A stretch of 8,397 bases of DNA from Candidatus Pacearchaeota archaeon (GTDB taxonomy: Archaea; Nanobdellota; Nanobdellia; Pacearchaeales; GW2011-AR1), in the NCBI GenBank assembly GCA_015520065.1, contig WAQV01000089.1, forward strand, positions 1-8,397, given 5' to 3'. The notes under the pieces were generated by a model. It was not told the origin of the DNA, did no database searches, and saw only the letters and a program-made list of their open reading frames with translations. Both the position numbers and the translations under genes were made by a program. Of this stretch, positions 1 to 5,866 are shown in pieces (position 1 is the first letter of the stretch; the number at the start of each line of letters is the position of its first letter).

Positions 1-1302
1 ATAGTTGTATGCATAGGCTTTTTCCCCTCCAAAAGAGAATTCAAGAGTGTGTTTTCCTGTTGTTAATACTCTGCTTGTTTCTGTTGCTGTCTGGTTGCAC
101 TGCCAGTTTTTTACTGTTATTATGTTGTTGTCCCTGTCATAAACATATCTGTCTTTGCTTATAGTTGTGTTTCCGCATTTTAGTTCAAGAAACTCGAGGT
201 CTTTTCCAAATGTTGTTCCATTTATACCTCTTATTGTTAAGTCTGCTGTTCCGGTTGTTGTGAATTTTACACTCCAGTTTCCTCCAACAACAGGATAGCT
301 CTGGACGTTGATAACCTTTATTAATATTTCAAAAGTTTGACTTGAAGGTATTTCCGGAATATTCCACTCTAAATAATCTAACAACCCATCATTGTCAGTA
401 TCATATGCTTTAAAATTTATATACCTGTTTTCTTCCTTCCAGTAAACCTTTATTAGCTCTTTATCGTTTGTAAGTTCTGGAATTGTAGTGTATGAGAGAA
501 CATTTGTATAGTTGAGTCCTGGAGGAGAGTAGATTGTTATTTCTTTTTTTCTTTCTGAAAGAGGTTTTTCTTTTGCTTTCGGAGGAGGAGTGTAAAACTC
601 AACTATTACCTCCTCTTTGTTTGAAGAGAGATTTTTAATGTTCAGCACATAATGGCCAGGCTGTTTGTTTAAGGAAATAATTCTCGAGATAAGATTTCTT
701 AAAATATTCCTATCAATCTCTACATCTATTTTTTCCATGCTCTTTGCAGAATAGACACTTATATTTTCTGCATAAGAAGGAACTATGATTTTTTCTTGAT
801 TACTGGAGATAGTCTTATTTATTTTCCAGTGAACCTCTTTGTTCAAGATTATTTTATTCTCTGAGGAGGATTTTTTAACATCAGAGGTTTCTTCATAAGA
901 AGATTGCGATTTATTTTCTGAGGAAAGATTTAAGTCAGTTAAAAGAGGCTTTGTAAAATTCCTTATTTTAATCTTAGGTTGCATTACTTCAAACTCATAA
1001 AACTCTTGTTTTCTAGAATACTGCAGATTAAGAGCATACTTTCCTGGCTCTTGCGGCTTGAATACAAAAACCTCTTTGCTTCCACTAAGAAGGTAGGAGG
1101 TAGATGGAGTTATAATCTTCAAAGTATAGTTTTCTACCTTAGACAAGTCTATTTTTACGCTTTCTCCAAGAGCATAACTTTCTTTGGAGATTATTCCAAG
1201 CGCTGAAGATGAAACAGAAAATATTCCAACAAAGATTATTATAAATAATGTCATTAAACAAATTCCTCCAATACCTCTTTTTAAAACCCCTACTCTATCC
1301 AT
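1..1302 (-). CDS. Secreted or membrane-anchored surface protein with EF-hand-like loop, C-terminus beyond window
   Basis: The reading frame is open from ATG at 1302 to the window edge, giving 434 residues without a stop, so the C-terminus is missing. Residues 8-30 are hydrophobic after a basic start and end in a small-residue run (SVSSSA), which looks like a signal peptide or N-terminal anchor. Beta-rich sequence follows, then a Ser/Glu/Lys-rich stretch around residues 118-145. Residues 301-312 (DTDNDGLLDYLE) match a 12-residue EF-hand or dockerin-type calcium loop with D at 1, 3, 5, G at 6, D at 9 and E at 12. From about residue 320 a beta domain with sequons begins and ends near GGEKAYAYN. 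From memory, this domain order occurs in many uncharacterised DPANN surface proteins. The start overlaps the upstream zinc-ribbon gene by 8 nt, which suggests translational coupling. The function is unknown; an adhesin or envelope structural role is inference. Confidence 0.85.
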   Translation of the reverse strand, partial: MDRVGVLKRGIGGICLMTLFIIIFVGIFSVSSSALGIISKESYALGESVKIDLSKVENYTLKIITPSTSYLLSGSKEVFVFKPQEPGKYALNLQYSRKQEFYEFEVMQPKIKIRNFTKPLLTDLNLSSENKSQSSYEETSDVKKSSSENKIILNKEVHWKINKTISSNQEKIIVPSYAENISVYSAKSMEKIDVEIDRNILRNLISRIISLNKQPGHYVLNIKNLSSNKEEVIVEFYTPPPKAKEKPLSERKKEITIYSPPGLNYTNVLSYTTIPELTNDKELIKVYWKEENRYINFKAYDTDNDGLLDYLEWNIPEIPSSQTFEILIKVINVQSYPVVGGNWSVKFTTTGTADLTIRGINGTTFGKDLEFLELKCGNTTISKDRYVYDRDNNIITVKNWQCNQTATETSRVLTTGKHTLEFSFGGEKAYAYNY

Positions 1303-1468
1303 TTTTGCTCTTTTTGTTTTTTTGTTTTCTAGGAATATCCCAGTAAGGGCTTTTACAAGACGGACAGACTAGAGGTCGTTTTTTTAGTTCTTTATTGTGG
1401 CTGTTTCTTGGAGCCCAGATATGCTTGCATCTCTCGCAAATATATCCTTTAAGCTGAATATCCCCCAT
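1295..1468 (-). CDS. Small zinc-ribbon protein (57 aa)
   Basis: ATG at 1468 opens a 57-codon frame ending in TAG at 1295. The protein has two CxxC knuckles, CERC at residues 11-14 and CPSC at 35-38, spaced as in a rubredoxin-like zinc ribbon. They are followed by KSPYWDIPRK and a very basic tail (KQKNKKSKNG). The aromatic and proline pattern around both knuckles (YICERCKHIW, then CPSCKSPYW) argues for a real conserved protein and not a chance frame. From memory, similar small zinc ribbons are common in DPANN archaea. The basic tail would suit nucleic-acid binding, but this is inference. An in-frame TAG lies two codons before the ATG, so the start cannot be further upstream. A GAGGG element at 1475-1479 sits 6 nt upstream and suits a Shine-Dalgarno role. 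The last codons overlap the downstream surface-protein start (ATGGATAG). Confidence 0.85.
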   Translation of the reverse strand: MGDIQLKGYICERCKHIWAPRNSHNKELKKRPLVCPSCKSPYWDIPRKQKNKKSKNG

Positions 1469-1474
1469 CTTCTA

Positions 1475-1479
1475 CCCTC
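1475..1479 (-). promoter_or_regulatory. Shine-Dalgarno-like GAGGG for the zinc-ribbon gene
   Basis: GAGGG on the minus strand lies 6 nt upstream of the ATG at 1468. A stronger-looking GGAGGA at 1487-1492 is too far away, with about 18 nt of spacing, to serve this start. This is the only gene in the window with both a leader and a plausible SD; the others look leaderless. Confidence 0.5.
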
Positions 1480-1507
1480 TTTTAAGTCCTCCAAAAAAAG
1501 AAATCTT

Positions 1508-1518
1508 TATTTATATAC
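1508..1518 (-). promoter_or_regulatory. Archaeal TATA box for the zinc-ribbon/surface-protein operon
   Basis: The minus strand reads GTATATAAATA, a good archaeal TATA-box match. Transcription would be expected to start about 25 nt downstream, near 1487, leaving a leader of roughly 20 nt that contains the GAGGG element. This is a prediction from motif and spacing only. Confidence 0.55.
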
Positions 1519-1537
1519 TTTGCTGATAAATATATTA

Positions 1538-1600
1538 TGTCTGATAATATCTTTATAGTATATTACTATTAAGTAAACTAAAAACTAAGAATATCAGACA
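1538..1600. repeat. 9-bp inverted repeat between the divergent promoters
   Basis: TGTCTGATA at 1538-1546 is matched exactly by its reverse complement TATCAGACA at 1592-1600. The arm centres are 54 bp apart, about five helical turns. The right arm abuts the TATA box of the plus-strand gene, and the left arm lies about 20 bp upstream of the minus-strand TATA box. A regulator binding both arms could control both directions. Chance cannot be ruled out in AT-rich DNA. Confidence 0.4.
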
Positions 1601-1601
1601 G

Positions 1602-1611
1602 TTTTATATAT
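1602..1611 (+). promoter_or_regulatory. TATA box for the 1632-3527 gene (leaderless)
   Basis: TTTTATATAT is centred about 25 nt upstream of the ATG at 1632. With normal archaeal TATA-to-start spacing, the transcript would begin at or within a few nucleotides of the start codon. There is no Shine-Dalgarno sequence before this ATG, which fits a leaderless mRNA. Confidence 0.6.
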
Positions 1612-1631
1612 CCAAAATCATTCATAAAAAA

Positions 1632-3527
1632 ATGAAGAAAAGAGGGGAGAAGTGTTTATATTATGCCATTATATTTATCTTAGCACTGCAAACCCTCTCT
1701 GCTGCTCACTACATGGTAGGGGTTGTAAATGATGCTTTAGATGGAACTTCTGCAAATGGTTATGAAGTGGTTTTATGGAATCCTGCAAACGGAATTGATG
1801 ACAATCTGACAGACATTATAGGCCCTTCTGGAAATTCAGGAGCAGACAATACATATATGATTGACTGCGAATTATTAAACACTCCATGTACAATAGGAGA
1901 TGAAATAAGAGTAAAGGTTTTGAACAATGGAAGCGATTATATTACAGATTATGTCAATGCAACTGTAACAGGGGCTGGATTTGATATTATGCCTAATTTG
2001 ACTTTAAACTCTCCACCAAATGTAACTCTCGACTTTCCTGTAAATTATGCAAATCTCTCAAGTTCTGAAACAAATTTCAGCTGCACTGCAAACGACCTTG
2101 ATGGAAATCTCGCAAATGTAACTCTTTATGGAAACTGGAGCGGAGGATGGCATGCAAATGAGACAAAACAAGCATCTGGAGACTCTTCAAATGTAAATTT
2201 TACCAAAATTTTGACAGAAGGAATCTACACTTGGGGATGCCTTGCAACAGATTCATTAGGAATATCTAAATTTTCAACAGAAAACTTCACACTAACAATA
2301 GACTTAACACCTCCAACAATATCCTCGGTTGAGTTCAATGCAACTAAGGATGTGTGCGAAGACACTTCCTATGTTAGAGTTAATTGCACTACGTCGGATG
2401 CCCTTACATCTATAGATAGCGTGATAATAGAGTCAATAGCTCCAAACAAAAGCAGAACAAATTATACTGCGCAACTTTTAACAGGAAACACTTACTATAC
2501 AGACATACCTTTAAATGATGTAGGAATATGGAGTTTCAACTGTATCTCAAATGACAGTGCTGGAAACACTGTAAATAAAACCTCAACAGAGATGGAAGTT
2601 CACAGCAATCTTCCAGACCTAACAATAAACTATTCTGACATAGTATTCAGCAATACGGACCCTTTGGAAAATGAAGGAGTAATTATCTATGCTACAATAA
2701 ATAACAATGGATGTTCAGATGCTAATAACTTCCTTGTTGGATTTTTTGAAAACGACCCTGACTTGCCTGGAAGCATCCAAATAAACGGAAATAAGACTCT
2801 CTCAGTTTCAAATCTAAGCAATGCTACTGCAAATGTAACATGGAATGCAAAGATAGGCTTTACCAATATATTCGTATACGCTGACATCAACAATGCAATA
2901 TCTGAGTATAATGAATCCAACAATAAAAATAACAACACCATAACAGTAGGAGCCTGGCAGGAGTTTTACGGAAATGTTAGTATTGACAAAATCCTCTCTG
3001 ATGAAGGAAAAAGAAATCTGACAGCATGGTTTAATGAGTCTTCAATAAGCGGAAATATTTTTATTGCTGACACTGAATCAAACGTTGACTGGCTTTCTCT
3101 GCAGGCAATAGGCAGAAATACTACTGATGGAAAAACCTCTAATGATTTTTCTGAGATTGATGCATTATTAAACATGACCTCTTTCAATGACTCTGTCTCA
3201 AATATTTTCACTACAGATGGAAATACTCCAATAGCTACAGATAGTTTTTTCATCTACAAGAACACTATTTACAATGTCCCTATAATAAACTCAACAAACA
3301 ATACGAATTTCATTACAGGAATTTTATGGGACACTTCTGATGATGCCAGCAGTGATGGCGAATACAGCCAGGCAGACAAAGAAGACCTAGTTTTTGTTTC
3401 AAAAGTAAATAAAAACGCGCAGGGAAAATACGGAATTTATGATTATGAGATGAGAATTCCTGTAAGGCTTAGAGAGTACTATACAACTGACAGCAGTGAT
3501 GTCTATATCTACTTTGACCTTAACTAA
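1632..3527 (+). CDS. Secreted modular surface protein with Ig-like and CARDB-like domains
   Basis: This is a complete 631-residue protein. Residues 1-25 form a signal peptide (basic start, hydrophobic core YYAIIFILALQ, small residues at the cut). Residues 26-125 are an N-terminal beta domain (HYMVGVVNDALDG, then VVLWNPANGI). Two Ig-like domains follow at roughly 128-225 and 226-325, each beginning with a PPN/PPT strand and ending with a Cys-containing GIYTWGCLATDS or GIWSFNCISNDS strand. Residues 328-440 resemble a CARDB adhesion domain (PDLTI start, NEYNESNN-like end). A C-terminal domain runs from WQEFYGNV (442-449) to the end. About 33 N-X-S/T sequons were counted by eye, suggesting dense N-glycosylation outside the cell. 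No C-terminal membrane anchor is seen, so the protein is secreted or held by partners. An adhesion or envelope role is inferred from the domain types; no catalytic motif is seen. Its stop codon overlaps the convergent gene. Confidence 0.9.
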   Translation: MKKRGEKCLYYAIIFILALQTLSAAHYMVGVVNDALDGTSANGYEVVLWNPANGIDDNLTDIIGPSGNSGADNTYMIDCELLNTPCTIGDEIRVKVLNNGSDYITDYVNATVTGAGFDIMPNLTLNSPPNVTLDFPVNYANLSSSETNFSCTANDLDGNLANVTLYGNWSGGWHANETKQASGDSSNVNFTKILTEGIYTWGCLATDSLGISKFSTENFTLTIDLTPPTISSVEFNATKDVCEDTSYVRVNCTTSDALTSIDSVIIESIAPNKSRTNYTAQLLTGNTYYTDIPLNDVGIWSFNCISNDSAGNTVNKTSTEMEVHSNLPDLTINYSDIVFSNTDPLENEGVIIYATINNNGCSDANNFLVGFFENDPDLPGSIQINGNKTLSVSNLSNATANVTWNAKIGFTNIFVYADINNAISEYNESNNKNNNTITVGAWQEFYGNVSIDKILSDEGKRNLTAWFNESSISGNIFIADTESNVDWLSLQAIGRNTTDGKTSNDFSEIDALLNMTSFNDSVSNIFTTDGNTPIATDSFFIYKNTIYNVPIINSTNNTNFITGILWDTSDDASSDGEYSQADKEDLVFVSKVNKNAQGKYGIYDYEMRIPVRLREYYTTDSSDVYIYFDLN

Positions 3528-4132
3528 GCTTTTTGTTTTTCTTTATCCTCTTTAAGAATCTTTGAAATAATTCCCTGAATCATAGAGTTTGCTTTTTTAA
3601 TGGACTCTTTAAAGAGATGTTCCAGAAAAAAGAATGCTTTTTTTGTTCTGTGTTCTGCAGCTTCTAAGAGTTGAATGGAGAGAGTTTTAAAAATAAAATA
3701 CTGCCTGCTAAGTTTTACTCTTAAAAGAGTAAGAATATATAACACCTCTTCAGGAATTCTCTCTTGAAGCTCTTTTCTCCAGTTAAGTTTTAGCTTAAAA
3801 ATTAGAAAGTCTGTCCTAAGCTGCAATCTCTGAAAAAATCCTAACTCAAGATTTAATGGCTCGACTTTAAGAGAGCTTATTTCCTCTGCATTTTTTCTAG
3901 TTATGGACAACTTTTGTCTTTCTGCACTCTCTTTTATGGAACTCTTCTCTTTATTCAAAAATTCCTGAACAGCTCTGTAATAATCCTCTCTTGCAGCCTT
4001 AATCTTGCTTTTATATTCTGCTTCAGCTTCCTTTAATGCCTTAAAGCCGTCTTTTTTTATTTTTTCCAGAAATTCTTTTTCAGCATCCTCAATTGCTTTT
4101 TTATATGCAGAATCTATCTCATTAAAATTCAT
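3524..4132 (-). CDS. Coiled-coil protein of unknown function (202 aa)
   Basis: I do not recognise a named family. Residues 5-85 are a charged Lys/Glu/Ala-rich helix with heptad character (for example AIEDAEKEFLEKIKK and EAEAEYKSKIKAARED), strongly suggesting a coiled coil. Residues 95-185 form a second helical region with many aromatic and leucine residues (LQLRTDFLIFKLKLNW, AFFFLEHLFKESI) that could be amphipathic or membrane-peripheral, but no clear transmembrane helix or signal peptide is present. The tail is Lys-rich. I chose ATG at 4132 because it forms an ATGA overlap with the stop of the upstream Cys-rich membrane-protein gene, a classic translational coupling; a GTG 15 nt upstream (4147) is also in frame. 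Coupling suggests the two products act together. A cytoplasmic scaffold or partner of the membrane protein is inference. Confidence 0.8.
   Translation of the reverse strand: MNFNEIDSAYKKAIEDAEKEFLEKIKKDGFKALKEAEAEYKSKIKAAREDYYRAVQEFLNKEKSSIKESAERQKLSITRKNAEEISSLKVEPLNLELGFFQRLQLRTDFLIFKLKLNWRKELQERIPEEVLYILTLLRVKLSRQYFIFKTLSIQLLEAAEHRTKKAFFFLEHLFKESIKKANSMIQGIISKILKEDKEKQKA
3530..3544 (+). terminator. Candidate T-tract terminator of the 1632-3527 gene
   Basis: TTTTTGTTTTTCTTT begins 3 nt after the stop codon. Archaeal RNA polymerase terminates at such T-rich runs without needing a hairpin. The tract lies inside the convergent gene, where it encodes part of the Lys-rich C-terminal tail. Confidence 0.45.
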
Positions 4133-4488
4133 TTTTTGCAATAACACTTACACTCATGGCAATTGCCAGGATTTTTCGTAAACTCGTAATTATAAAACTC
4201 CATCTCCAAAGAGTCGCAATTTATCTTGCATTTCATCTCGCAAGTGCCTGCATTTTTAATAGTGTGTATTAGCTGCCCTGCTATAACTGAACACTCGTCT
4301 TTAAGTATAAACTCTTGCGGAACGAGTCTGAAGTTTAGAGGGTTTTTTATAATCTCAAGTTGAACTAAGATAATAGAAACAATAACTATTAAAGCGATTA
4401 TCAGCAATATTATTGCTGAGATAAAAAGCCATTTATTCCTGAAACTGAAACGCTTTCCTGATTTTGACTTTTTCTTTTTTCTTGGCAT
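4129..4488 (-). CDS. Single-pass membrane protein with Cys-rich extracytoplasmic domain (119 aa)
   Basis: Residues 1-19 are very basic (PRKKKKSKSGKR) and should stay in the cytoplasm. Residues 20-43 are a strongly hydrophobic helix (WLFISAIILLIIALIVIVSI), so the chain is most simply oriented N-in, C-out. The outer domain of about 75 residues carries eight cysteines at 66, 83, 87, 91, 110, 113, 115 and 117, in the order DEC, CEMKC-x3-C, then CHECKCYC at the end. The even number suggests four disulfides or a metal site. I recall similar AGQLIHTIK / Cys-rich sequences in DPANN archaea but know no assigned function. The gene has its own TATA box and ends in an ATGA overlap with the coiled-coil gene downstream, so the two form a small operon. 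Confidence 0.85.
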   Translation of the reverse strand: MPRKKKKSKSGKRFSFRNKWLFISAIILLIIALIVIVSIILVQLEIIKNPLNFRLVPQEFILKDECSVIAGQLIHTIKNAGTCEMKCKINCDSLEMEFYNYEFTKNPGNCHECKCYCKK

Positions 4489-4507
4489 TAATATCTGACC
4501 AATGAGA

Positions 4508-4518
4508 GATATATAAAT
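4508..4518 (-). promoter_or_regulatory. TATA box for the Cys-rich protein operon (leaderless)
   Basis: The minus strand reads ATTTATATATC, centred about 25 nt upstream of the ATG at 4488. The 35-nt gap between the two genes is just large enough for this promoter. The predicted transcript start falls at the start codon. Confidence 0.6.
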
Positions 4519-4523
4519 GTTTT

Positions 4524-5114
4524 TTACCTTCTCTTTTTCCTTGCTAAAGACTTCTTAAACAGGTTTATAATCTCTGACAGGGACTCCTTCAATTCCCTCT
4601 CTTCTTTCCTTATCTCTTCCTCTTTAGCCAAAAGATTAAAATATATAGTCTGCCATTCTTTTTCCAGCTGATGGAGCCTGTCTATTTTCTCCATCAGCTT
4701 TGCTTTAATATCACTGCCAATGCTCTTCAGAATAACCTCTGGAGACTGCTTTTCCCAGTATTCTCTCATCTGAGAAACAATATCTTCTGGAAAGAACTTG
4801 TTTCTATACCATGAATCAAGCTTGTCAAGATTTTCTACCTCATTCATTATGTTTTTAATAAGGTCTTTAAAAAATCCTTTCTCATCGTCAGTCAGTTCTG
4901 TGGAAGGTTGTTGAGGTTTTTCTGCACTGGCAGGCTGGTTTGGCTGCTGAACTAAGGATGAGAAGTCTTTTGTCGGAAGCGGTTTAAACTTTTTTTCCTC
5001 ACTATCACTCTCTTCTTTCTCCTGAATCTGAGATTCCTGCCTTTTTCCAATCTCATCAATCATAAGGTCAGGCAGTTCTTCAGGAACCTCCTTTTTCTTA
5101 AATAGAAACGCCAT
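4524..5114 (-). CDS. Soluble protein with disordered linker and C-terminal helical/coiled-coil domain (196 aa)
   Basis: No named family is recognised. The first 17 residues (AFLFKKKEVPEELPDL) form a short basic-then-acidic segment. Residues 18-72 are Glu/Gln/Pro/Ser/Lys-rich and probably disordered. Residues 75-196 are helical: an aromatic helical core (WYRNKFFPEDIVSQMREYWEK) followed by a likely coiled coil at about 135-185 (EKIDRLHQLEKEW, KEEEIRKEERELKE) and a basic tail ending RKKRR. No signal peptide or membrane helix is seen, so it is probably cytoplasmic. I chose ATG at 5114; a TTG four codons upstream (5126) is in frame but lies before the transcript start predicted from the TATA box at 5137-5149. 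The architecture suits an adaptor that tethers other factors, but this is inference. Confidence 0.8.
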   Translation of the reverse strand: MAFLFKKKEVPEELPDLMIDEIGKRQESQIQEKEESDSEEKKFKPLPTKDFSSLVQQPNQPASAEKPQQPSTELTDDEKGFFKDLIKNIMNEVENLDKLDSWYRNKFFPEDIVSQMREYWEKQSPEVILKSIGSDIKAKLMEKIDRLHQLEKEWQTIYFNLLAKEEEIRKEERELKESLSEIINLFKKSLARKKRR

Positions 5115-5136
5115 TTTATTATTCAAAAAACAACAG

Positions 5137-5149
5137 AGGATATATAAAT
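5137..5149 (-). promoter_or_regulatory. TATA box for the 4524-5114 gene (near-leaderless)
   Basis: The minus strand reads GATTTATATATCC, centred about 30 nt upstream of ATG 5114. The predicted transcript start lies near 5118, just before the ATG and after the alternative TTG at 5126, supporting the ATG. Confidence 0.6.
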
Positions 5150-5208
5150 CTTTTGCCAGAAAATTCTTTCACTAACTAAAGATTTATGGAATGAAAAGAC
5201 TATATTAA

Positions 5209-5760
5209 TTAATCATCAAGTCCTAATTCTTTTTTTCTTCTTTTTAATAAGTGTTTATAATTTTCATTAAAGTAACTCCAAATTCTTGGATGAATATATC
5301 TTGCCACCAATAAAGCCGCTCCAACGGAGAGCAGAACAATTACCGCAATGCTTAACCAAAAGGGTGTTATCCACCATCTTTCATAAATCCAAGCGATAAA
5401 TAAAAATAACCATATACCTACAACAAAGAGAACCATCCAGCTAAGATAAGAGATTACGAATGCTCTATTATTAAAACTTCTCTCTTTGAAAAAGACTGCT
5501 CGAGAATAAATATAGATGTATAATATTAAAGGAAGAATCAAGAAAAAGAAAAAGATTATTGCTCCAGTCAAGACATAAGGACTATTTAAAAATAATTTTG
5601 GCAATCCAATGGATAGTAATGCTAAACTTATAGAGACAATAAATATCATTAATCCTAATAGTGCATTATCAGTCGTTCCCAGTTGGATAGACTCATAAAT
5701 TTCTTCCAATCTGTTAAATAAATCCTCTTTTTCTTCATTAGTTAGATTTAGCTTGCTCAT
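5209..5760 (-). CDS. Four-helix membrane protein of unknown function (183 aa)
   Basis: No family is recognised. An N-terminal amphipathic, charged segment (residues 1-32, with EEKEDLFNRLEEIYESI) precedes four hydrophobic helices at about 33-53, 63-86, 101-126 and 133-153. A polar C-terminal tail of about 30 residues follows, with KRRKK. The basic loop between helices 2 and 3 (FFKERSFNNR) and the basic C-tail put both termini and the middle loop in the cytoplasm by the positive-inside rule. The first outer loop is short and the second is nearly absent (ERWWITP), so little is exposed outside. No catalytic motif is visible. It is divergent from the ATPase-fusion gene at 5867 across a 106-bp promoter region; a link between the two is possible but unproven. 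The ATG at 5760 has only a weak AT-rich promoter-like element 25 nt upstream. Confidence 0.85.
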   Translation of the reverse strand: MSKLNLTNEEKEDLFNRLEEIYESIQLGTTDNALLGLMIFIVSISLALLSIGLPKLFLNSPYVLTGAIIFFFFLILPLILYIYIYSRAVFFKERSFNNRAFVISYLSWMVLFVVGIWLFLFIAWIYERWWITPFWLSIAVIVLLSVGAALLVARYIHPRIWSYFNENYKHLLKRRKKELGLDD

Positions 5761-5779
5761 TTTTTAATGAATGGGTGTT

Positions 5780-5791
5780 AATTTTTATTTT
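5780..5791 (-). promoter_or_regulatory. Weak TATA-like element for the 5209-5760 gene
   Basis: The minus strand reads AAATAAAAAT at this site, centred about 25 nt upstream of ATG 5760. It is a poorer match than the other TATA boxes in the window, and position is the main support. Confidence 0.35.
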
Positions 5792-5835
5792 TTCCTATGC
5801 TCTTCTTCAAATAATCATCCACTCAAAGACAAGAA

Positions 5836-5848
5836 GATTTATTAATTC
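5836..5848 (+). promoter_or_regulatory. TATA-like element for the ATPase-fusion gene
   Basis: GATTTATTAATTC is centred about 26 nt upstream of ATG 5867, again predicting a leaderless transcript. No Shine-Dalgarno sequence lies immediately before this ATG. Confidence 0.45.
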
Positions 5849-5866
5849 TCGTGAGAGAGTATATTT

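Noticed and set aside
979..1372. Two short plus-strand open frames (979-1206 and 1184-1372)
   Set aside because: They lie antisense to the surface-protein and zinc-ribbon genes, have no promoter or start signal, and show no protein-like pattern.
1486..1492. GGAGGA as ribosome-binding site of the zinc-ribbon gene
   Set aside because: The spacing to the ATG at 1468 is about 18 nt, too long; GAGGG at 1475-1479 fits better.
2687..3253. Two minus-strand open frames (2687-2941 and 2966-3253) inside the secreted-protein gene
   Set aside because: They are antisense to a convincing domain-rich plus-strand protein; their hydrophobic or Ser/Phe-rich composition is what complementing Asn/Thr/Glu-rich codons produces.
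4133..4147. GTG start at 4147 for the coiled-coil gene
   Set aside because: The ATG at 4132 gives an ATGA overlap with the upstream stop; no ribosome-binding sequence favours the GTG.
5115..5126. TTG start at 5126 for the 4524-5114 gene
   Set aside because: It lies upstream of the transcript start predicted from the TATA box; ATG at 5114 is stronger and correctly placed.
5115..5208. Possible small RNA or extra gene in the gap between the two minus-strand genes
   Set aside because: Apart from the TATA box no open frame, stem-loop or conserved-looking element is visible.
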